DNA of 58,943 nucleotides from Utricularia gibba. Its lineage: Eukaryota > Streptophyta > Magnoliopsida > Lamiales > Lentibulariaceae. The stretch's first letter is position 1; each line of letters begins with the position of its first letter. Shown here in pieces: positions 51,897-58,943 of this stretch. Under the pieces are notes generated by a model. The model had not been told where the DNA came from. It searched no databases and saw only the letters and a program-made list of their open reading frames with translations. The stretch covers positions 1-58,943 of the forward strand of contig NEEC01000258.1 of NCBI GenBank assembly GCA_002189035.1, in the 5' to 3' direction. Made by a program: the position numbers and the translations under genes.

Positions 51897-53152
51897 GTGC
51901 ACCTGGAACGGGACAAAGGTCAGGTTTGGCTTGCGCCTAGAGTTAGTTGTAACACGGAAAATAAAGTGATGTATTTATTAACGTTCAGTTTTTGGGGGGC
52001 TACCTACATGGTTTTTCAAGAAACAGCTTCTCGTTTTGTGGCGGCCAGTCTCGCTGGGAACTTGGTCCTGGACCCCGATTCTGTATGGCTCATGAGGTCA
52101 ACCGGATGGAAATCGATTAAAAAAATGATGCCTTTCTTTTAAATTACGATATCACGTGCACCCCACATGATTTTTTCAACAACTTGCTTTATACTTGAGG
52201 AGGCGGTCTTGGGGTGCACCTGAACGGGACAAAGGTCAGGTTTGGCTTGCGAGAGTTAGTTTAACTCGGAAAATAAAGTGATGTATTTATTAACGTTCAG
52301 TTTTGGGGGCTGCCTACATGGTTTTTCAAGGAACAGCTTCTCGTTTTGTGGCGGCCAGTCTCGCTGGGAACTTGGTCCTTGACCCCGATTATGTATTGCT
52401 CATGAGGTCAACCGGATGCAAATTGATTAAAAAAAAAATGATGCCTTTGTTTAAATTACGATATCACGTGCACCCCACATGATTTTTTCAACAACTTACT
52501 TTATACTTGAGGAGGCGGTCTTGGGGTGCACCTAGAACGGGACAAAGGTCAGGTTTGGCTTGCGCCGAGAGTTAGTTGTAGCTCGGCAAATAAAGTGATG
52601 TATTTATTAACGTTCAGTTTTGGGGCTGCCTACATGGTTTTTCAAGGAACAGCTTCTCGTTTTGTGGCGGCCAGTCTCGCTGGGAACTTGGTCCTAGACC
52701 CCGATTCTGTATGGCTCATGAGGTCAACCGGATGGAAATCGATTAAAGAAAATGATGCCTTTCTTTAAATTACGATATCACGTGCACCCCACATGATTTT
52801 TTCAACAACTTGCTTTATACTTGTGGAGGCGGTCTTGGGGTGCACCTGGAACGGGACAAAGGTCAGGTTTGGCTTGCGAGAGAGTTAGTTGTAACACCGG
52901 AAATAAAGTGATGTATTTATTAACGTTCAGTTTTTGGGGGCTACCTACATGGTTTTTCAAGAACAGCTTCTCGTTTTGTGGCGGCCAGTCTCACTAGGAA
53001 CTTGGTCGGGCCCCCGATTCTTTATGGCTCATGAGGTCAACCGGATGGAAATCGATTAAAGAAAATGATGCCTTTCTTTAAATTACGATATCACGTGCAC
53101 CCCACATGATTTTTTCAACAACTTGCTTTATACTTGTGGAGGCGGTCTTGGG
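51897..53152 (+). repeat. C higher-order unit, 4 monomers (P-Q-R-P/S)
   Basis: Copies at 51897, 52214, 52526 and 52840. The last begins as P (ttgtggagg, ctacctac) and ends as S (cactaggaac, cgggcccccgattc, ggatgg), so it is itself a chimera. Confidence 0.65.
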
Positions 53153-53249
53153 GTGCACCTGGAACGGGACAAAGGTCAGGTTTGGCTTGCGCCTAGAGTT
53201 AGTTGTAACACGGCAAATAAAGTGATGTATTTATTAACGTTCAGTTTTT

Positions 53250-53260
53250 GGGGCTAGGTT
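53250..53260 (+). other. Small deletion in a P-type C monomer
   Basis: Reads ggggctaggtttttcaag where neighbours read gggctacctacatgg before tttttcaag. The lost cctacat lies next to a repeated cta, as expected from slippage. Confidence 0.75.
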
Positions 53261-55032
53261 TTTCAAGAAACAGCTTCTCGTTTTGTGGCGGCCAGTCTCG
53301 CTGGGAACTTGGTCCTTGACCCGATTATGTATTGCTCATGAGGTCAACCGGATGCAAATTGATTAAAAAAAATGATGCCTTGTTTAAATTACGATATCAC
53401 GTGCACCCCACATGATTTTTTCAACAACTTACTTTATACTTGAGGAGGCGGTCTTGGGTGCACCTAGAACGGGACAAAGGTCAGGTTTGGCTTGCGTTGA
53501 GAGTTAGTTGTAGCTCGGAAAATAAAGTGATGTATTTATTAACGTTCAGTTTTGGGGGGCTGCCTACATGGTTTTTCAAGGAACAGCTTCTCGTTTTGTG
53601 GCGGCCAGTCTCGCTGGGAACTTGGTCCTTGACCCCGATTATGTATTGCTCATGAGGTCAACCGGATGCAAATTGATTAAAAAAAATGATGCTTTGTTTA
53701 AATTACGATATCACGTGCACCCCACATGATTTTTCACAACTTACTTTATACTTGAGGAGGCGGTCTTGGGTGCACCTAGAACGGGACAAAGGTCAGGTTT
53801 GGCTTGCGCCGAGAGTTAGTTGTAGCTCGGAAAATAAAGTGATGTATTTATTAACGTTCAGTTTTTGGGGGCTGCCTACATGGTTTTCAAGGAACAGCTT
53901 CTCGTTTTTGTGGCGGCCAGTCTCGCTGGGAACTTGGTCCTTGACCCCGATTATGTATGGCTCATGAGGTCAACCGGATGGAAATCGATTAAAAAAAATG
54001 CCTTTGTTTAAATTACGATATCACGTGCACCCACATGATTTTTTCAACAACTTACTTTATACTTGAGGAGGCGGTCTTGGGGTGCACCTGGAACGGGACA
54101 AAGGTCAGGTTTGGCTTGCGCCGAGAGTTAGTTGTAGCCGACAAAGAATGTGATGTATTTCTTAACGTTCGGTTTTCGGGGCTGCCTACATGGTTTTTCA
54201 AGGACAGCTTCTCGTTTTGTGGCGGCCAGTCTCGCTAGGAACTTGGTACGGGCCCCCGATTCTTTATGGCTCATGAGGTCAACCGGATGGAAATCGATTA
54301 AAGAAAATGATGCCTTTCTTTAAATTACGATATCACGTGCACCCCACATGATTTTTTCAACAACTTGCTTTATACTTGTGGAGGCGGTCTTGGGGTGCAC
54401 CTGGAACGGGACAAAGGTCAGGTTTGGCTTGCGCCTAGAGTTAGTTGTAACACGGAAAATAAAGTGATGTATTTATTAACGTTCAGTTTTGGGGGCTACC
54501 TACATGGTTTTTCAAGAAACAGCTTCTCGTTTTGTGGCGGCCAGTCTCGCTGGGAACTTGGTCCTTGACCCGATTATGTATTGCTCATGAGGTCAACCGG
54601 ATGCAAATTGATTAAAAAAAATGATGCCTTTGTTTAAATTACGATATCACGTGCACCCCACATGATTTTTTCAACAACTTGCTTTATACTTGAGGAGGCG
54701 GTCTTGGGGTGCACCTAGAACGGGACAAAGGTCAGGTTTGGCTTGCGTTGAGATTTAGTTGTAACTCGGAAAATAAAGTGATGTATTTATTACGTTCAGT
54801 TTTGGGGGGCTGCCTAGATGGTTTTTCAAGGAACAGCTTCTCGTTTTGTGGCGGCCAGTCTCGCTGGAACTTGGTCCTTGACCCCGATTATGTATTGGCT
54901 CATGAGGTCAACCGGATGCAAATTGATAAAAAAAATGATGCCATTGTTTAAATTACGATATCACGTGCACCCCACATGATTTTTTTCAACAACTTACTTT
55001 ATACTTGAGGAGGCGGTCTTGGGGTGCACCTA

Positions 55033-55041
55033 GAACGGTTT
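55033..55041 (+). other. 13-bp deletion in an S-type C monomer
   Basis: Reads agaacggtttggcttgcg, missing gacaaaggtcagg. The copy is 297 bp, the shortest of zone 3. Confidence 0.75.
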
Positions 55042-55320
55042 GGCTTGCGCCGAGAGTTAGTTGTAGCCGAAAAAATGTGATGTATTTCTTAACGTTCGTT
55101 TTTTGGGGCTGCCTACATGGTTTTTCAAGGTACAGCTTCTCGTTTTGTGGCGGCCAGTCTCACTGGAACTTGGTACGGGCCCCCGATTCTTTATGGCTCA
55201 TGAGGTCAACCGGATGGAAATCGATTAAAGAAAATGATGCCTTTCTTTAAATTACGATATCACGTGCACCCACATGATTTTTTCAACAACTTGCTTTATA
55301 CTTGTGGAGGCGGTCTTGGG

Positions 55321-57489
55321 GTGCACCTGGAACGGGACAAAGGTCAGGTTTGGCTTGCGCCTAGAGTTAGTTGTAACGGAAATAAAGTGATGTATTTATT
55401 AACGTTCAGTTTTTGGGGGCTACCTACATGGTTTTTCAAGAAACAGCTTCTCGTTTTGTGGCGGCCAGTCTCGCTGGGAACTTGGTCCTTGACCCCGATT
55501 ATGTATTGCTCATGAGGTCAACCGGATGCAAATTGATTAAAAAAAATGATGCCTTTGTTTAAATTACGATATCACGTGCACCCCACATGATTTTTTCAAC
55601 AACTTACTTTATACTTGAGGAGGCGGTCTTGGGGTGCACCTAGAACGGGACAAAGGTCAGGTTTGGCTTGCGTTGAGAGTTAGTTGTAGCTCGGAAAATA
55701 AAGTGATGTATTTATTAACGTTCAGTTTTGGGGGCTGCCTACATGGTTTTTCAAGGAACAGCTTCTCGTTTTGTGGCGGCCAGTCTCGCTGGGAACTTGG
55801 TCCTTGACCCCGATTATGTATGCTCATGAGGTCAACCGGATGCAAATGATTAAAAAAATGATGCCTTTGTTTAAATTACGATATCACGTGCACCACATGA
55901 TTTTTTCAACAACTTACTTTATACTTGAGGAGGCGGTCTTGGGTGCACCTAGAACGGGACAAAGGTCAGGTTTGGCTTGCGCCGAGAGTTAGTTGTAGCT
56001 CGGAAAATAAAGTGATGTATTTATTAACGTTCAGTTTTTGGGGGCTGCCTACATGGTTTTTCAAGGAACAGCTTCTCGTTTTGTGGCGGCCAGTCTCGCT
56101 GGGAACTTGGTCCTTGACCCGATTATGTATGGCTCATGAGGTCAACCGGATGGAAATCGATTAAAGAAAATGATGCCTTTGTTTAAATTACGATATCACG
56201 TGCACCCACATGATTTTTTCAACAACTTACTTTATACTTGAGGAGGCGGTCTTGGGGTGCACCTGGAACGGGACAAAGGTCAGGTTTGGCTTGCGCCGAG
56301 AGTTAGTTGTAGCAAAAAAAGTGATGTATTTATTAACGTTCAGTTTTTGGGGGCTACCTACATGGTTTTTCAAGGACAGCTTCTCGTTTTGTGGCGGCCA
56401 GTCTCGCTGGAACTTGGTAATTCTGTATGGCTCATGAGGTCAACCGGATGGAAATCGATTAAAGAAAATGATGCCTTTCTTTAAATTACGATATCACGTG
56501 CACCCCACATGATTTTTTCAACAACTTGCTTTATACTTGTGGAGGCGGTCTTGGGGTGCACCTGGAACGGGACAAAGGTCAGGTTTGGCTTGCGCCGAGA
56601 GTTAGTTGTAACACGGAAAATAAAGTGATGTATTTATTAACGTTCAGTTTTTGGGGGGCTACCTACATGGTTTTTCAAGAACAGCTTCTCGTTTTGTGGC
56701 GGCCAGTCTCGCTGGGAACTTGGTCCTTGACCCCGATTCTGTATGCTCATGAGGTCAACCGGATGCAAATCGATTAAAAAAAAATGATGCCTTTGTTTAA
56801 ATTACGATATCACGTGCACCCCACATGATTTTTTCAACAACTTGCTTTATACTTGAGGAGGCGGTCTTGGGGCACCTAGAACGGGACAAAGGTCAGGTTT
56901 GGCTTGCGCCGAGATTTAGTTGTAACTCGGAAAATAAAGTGATGTATTTATTAACGTTCAGTTTTGGGGGGCTGCCTACATGGTTTTTCAAGGAACAGCT
57001 TCTCGTTTTGTGGCGGCCAGTCTCGCTGGGAACTTGGTCCTTGACCCCGATTATGTATGCTCATGAGGTCAACCGGATGGAAATCGATTAAAGAAAATGA
57101 TGCCTTTGTTTAAATTACGATATCACGTGCACCCACATGATTTTTTCAACAACTTACTTTATACTTGAGGAGGCGGTCTTGGGGTGCACCTAGAACGGGA
57201 CAAAGGTCAGGTTTGGCTTGCGCGAGAGTTAGTTGTAGCCCGAAAATAAGTGATGTATTTATTAACGTTCAGTTTTCGGGGGCTGCCTACATGGTTTTTC
57301 AAGGAACAGCTTCTCGTTTTGTGGCGGCCAGTCACTGGAACTTGGTCGGGCCCCGATTCTGTATGCTCATGAGGTCAACCGGATGGAAATCGATTAAAGA
57401 AAATGATGCCTTTCTTTAAATTACGATATCACGTGCACCCACATGATTTTTTCAACAACTTGCTTTATACTTGTGGAGGCGGTCTTGGG
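55321..57489 (+). repeat. C 7-monomer higher-order repeat, copy 2 (P-Q-R-S + P-Q/R-S)
   Basis: Copies start at 55321, 55634, 55943, 56257, 56556, 56871 and 57184. The total is 2,169 bp, one base from copy 1. The order of subtypes matches copy 1, but the sixth copy mixes Q (attatgtatgctc) with R (ggatgg). Confidence 0.72.
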
Positions 57490-58943
57490 GTGCACCTGGA
57501 ACGGGACAAAGGTCAGGTTTGGCTTGCGCTAGAGTTAGTTGTAACCGGAAAATAAAGTGATGTATTTATTAACGTTCAGTTTTTGGGGGCTACCTACATG
57601 GTTTTTCAAGGAACAGCTTCTCGTTTTGTGGCGGCCAGTCTCGCTGGGAACTTGGTCCTTGACCCGATTATGTATTGCTCATGAGGTCAACCGGATGCAA
57701 ATTGATTAAAAAAAATGATGCCTTTGTTTAAATTACGATATCACGTGCACCCCACATGATTTTTTCAACAACTTGCTTTATACTTGAGGAGGCGGTCTTG
57801 GGGTGCACCTGGAACGGGACAAAGGTCAGGTTTGGCTTGCGCCGAGAGTTAGTTGTAGCTCGGAAAATAAAGTGATTTATTTATTAACGTTCAGTTTTGG
57901 GGGCTGCCTACATGGTTTTTCAAGGAACAGCTTCTCGTTTTGGGCGGCGAGTCTCGCTGGGAACTTGGTCCTTGACCCCGATTATGTATGGCTCGTGAGG
58001 TCAACCGGATGGAAATCGATTAAAGAAAATGATGCCTTTGTTTAAATTACGATATCACGTGCACCCTACATGATTTTTTCAACAACTTACTTTATACTTG
58101 AGGAGGCGGTCTTGGGGTGCACCTGGAACGGGACAAAGGTCAGGTTTGGCTTGCGCCGAGAGTTAGTTGTAGCTCGGAAAATAAAGTGATGTATTTATTA
58201 ACGTTCAGTTTTTGGGGGCTACCTACATGGTTTTTCAAGGAAGCTTCTCGTTTTGTGGCGGCCAGTCTCGCTAAAACTTGGTCCCCCCGATTCTTTATGG
58301 CTCATGAGGTCAACCGGATGGAAATCGATTAAAGAAATGATGCCTTTCTTTAAATTACGATATCACGTGCACCCCACATGATTTTTTTCAACAACTTGCT
58401 TTATACTTGAGGAGGCGGTCTTGGGGTGCACCTGGAACGGGACAAAGGTCAGGTTTGGCTTGCGCCTAGAGTTAGTTGTAACACGGAAAATAAAGTGATG
58501 TATTTATTAACGTTCAGTTTTTGGGGGCTGCCTACATGGTTTTTCAAGAAACAGCTTCTCGTTTTGTGGCGGCCAGTCTCGCTGGGAACTTGGTCCTTGA
58601 CCCCGATTATGTATTGCTCATGAGGTCAACCGGATGCAAATTGATTAAAAAAAATGATGCCTTTGTTTAAATTACGATATCACGTGCACCACATGATTTT
58701 TTCAACAACTTACTTTATACTTGAGGAGGCGGTCTTGGGGTGCACCTGAACGGGACAAAGGTCAGGTTTGGCTTGCGCCGAGAGTTAGTTGTAGCTCGGC
58801 AAATAAAGTGATGTATTTATTAACGTTCAGTTTTTGGGGGCTGCCTACATGGTTTTTCAAGGAACAGCTTCTCGTTTTGTGGCGGCCAGTCTCGCTGGGA
58901 ACTTGGTCCTGACCCCGATTCTGTATGGCTCATGAGGTCAACC
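57490..58943 (+). repeat. C monomers at right edge (3-monomer unit, then partial)
   Basis: P at 57490, a Q/R mix at 57803 with private changes (gatttattt, gggcggcgagtc, ggctcgtgagg), S-like at 58117, P-like at 58426, and a copy from 58740 cut by the window end. Confidence 0.7.

Larger units (their letters stand above)
53153..55320 (+). repeat. C 7-monomer higher-order repeat, copy 1 (P-Q-R-S + P-Q-S)
   Basis: Copies start at 53153, 53458, 53770, 54082, 54395, 54709 and 55024. The total is 2,168 bp. The S copies at 54082 and 55024 share private bases (atgtgatgtatttcttaacg, ggtacggg) seen nowhere else in the window. This supports recent local duplication of the shorter unit. Confidence 0.75.
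1..58943 (+). repeat. Satellite DNA array, ~315-bp monomer, ~200 head-to-tail copies
   Basis: The same unit recurs from the first to the last base. Successive starts of the GTGCACCTGGAACGG motif are 315-317 bp apart where copies are intact, for example 25129 to 25444, 27312 to 27628 and 43456 to 43773. All copies have one orientation. No unique sequence, transposon or gene lies between copies. Blocks shared by all families include CTACATGGTTTTTCAAGGAA, the core CTTCTCGTTTTGTGGCGGCC, CTCATGAG, AAATYGAT, TTTAAATT and TCACGTGCACC. Both window ends cut a monomer, so the array is longer than the window. Length, purity and layered higher-order order are typical of eukaryotic satellite DNA. Chromosomal role and species cannot be read from the sequence. 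Confidence 0.98.
46946..58943 (+). repeat. Zone 3: C-family array with 4+3 higher-order repeat
   Basis: 39 copies including the chimeric first and the truncated last, 297-317 bp each. Family C is marked by cctagaacgg or cctggaacgg, ggtcagg, ttgcgcc or ttgcgtt, gctcgg or acacgg, acgttcagtttt, tcaaccggatg, atgatgcc, and acgatatcacg. Four subtypes recur. P has ttgtggagg, aacacgg, ctacctac, aagaaacagc. Q has gcgttgag, attatgtattgctc. R has gcgccgag, attatgtatggctc, ggatgg. S has an A-like tract gggccc...ctttatgg and ends ctttctttaaatt. Their order is described in the unit entries. Confidence 0.9.

Noticed and set aside
1-58943. Over a hundred open frames of 60-145 codons, many reading MHLERDKGKVWLAPRV or close variants
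   Set aside because: They are one monomer reading frame repeated. Most stop within each copy at the same TGA after GGCTCA, neighbouring copies shift frame through small indels, many begin at GTG or TTG, and overlapping frames on both strands are equally open. There is no sign of selection on a protein.
1-58943. Ribosomal DNA intergenic spacer subrepeats
   Set aside because: No rRNA gene or unique spacer occurs in 59 kb, and the array is far longer than spacer subrepeats usually are. It cannot be excluded outside the window, but nothing here supports it.

Overview
The whole 58.9 kb window is one uninterrupted tandem array of a satellite DNA. The full-length monomer is about 313-317 bp and about 45% GC. 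All copies are head to tail in one orientation. Counting the conserved core block and period lengths by eye gives about 200 copies. The first and last copies are cut by the window edges, so the array continues on both sides. I see no protein-coding gene, RNA gene, CRISPR array, transposon insertion or unique spacer. The open frames of about 60-145 codons are the same few reading frames of the monomer seen again and again, and indels break them.

A megabase-style satellite with nested higher-order repeats points to a eukaryotic chromosome, probably a centromeric, pericentromeric, subtelomeric or other heterochromatic block. The sequence does not identify the species, and I do not recognise the monomer as a named satellite family.

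Three monomer families, called A, B and C here, lay out three zones. Zone 1 (1-20,799, about 77 copies) mixes A and B, often as A-B dimers. It is full of small deletions, so its mean period is only about 270 bp. Zone 2 (20,800 to about 46,945, about 84 copies) is mostly clean 315-bp B monomers. Thirteen A-type monomers punctuate it at whole-monomer intervals, giving higher-order units of 3 to 11 monomers. Zone 3 (about 46,946-58,943, 39 copies) is family C, with an alternating 4-monomer plus 3-monomer higher-order repeat that makes a period of about 2.17 kb. One chimeric monomer (46,882-47,190) changes from B to C inside itself.

The most notable observation is that the deletions of zone 1, and rarer ones elsewhere, fall on the positions where two monomer families differ, while positions shared by the families are kept. 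The simplest reading is a consensus or assembly artefact caused by merging reads from different copies. Real shrinkage is the less likely alternative. This decides how far the local structure of the left third can be trusted. The blocks that survive everywhere include a CACGTG palindrome, an ATGCAAAT octamer, CTCATGAG, and a core around TGGCGGCCA.
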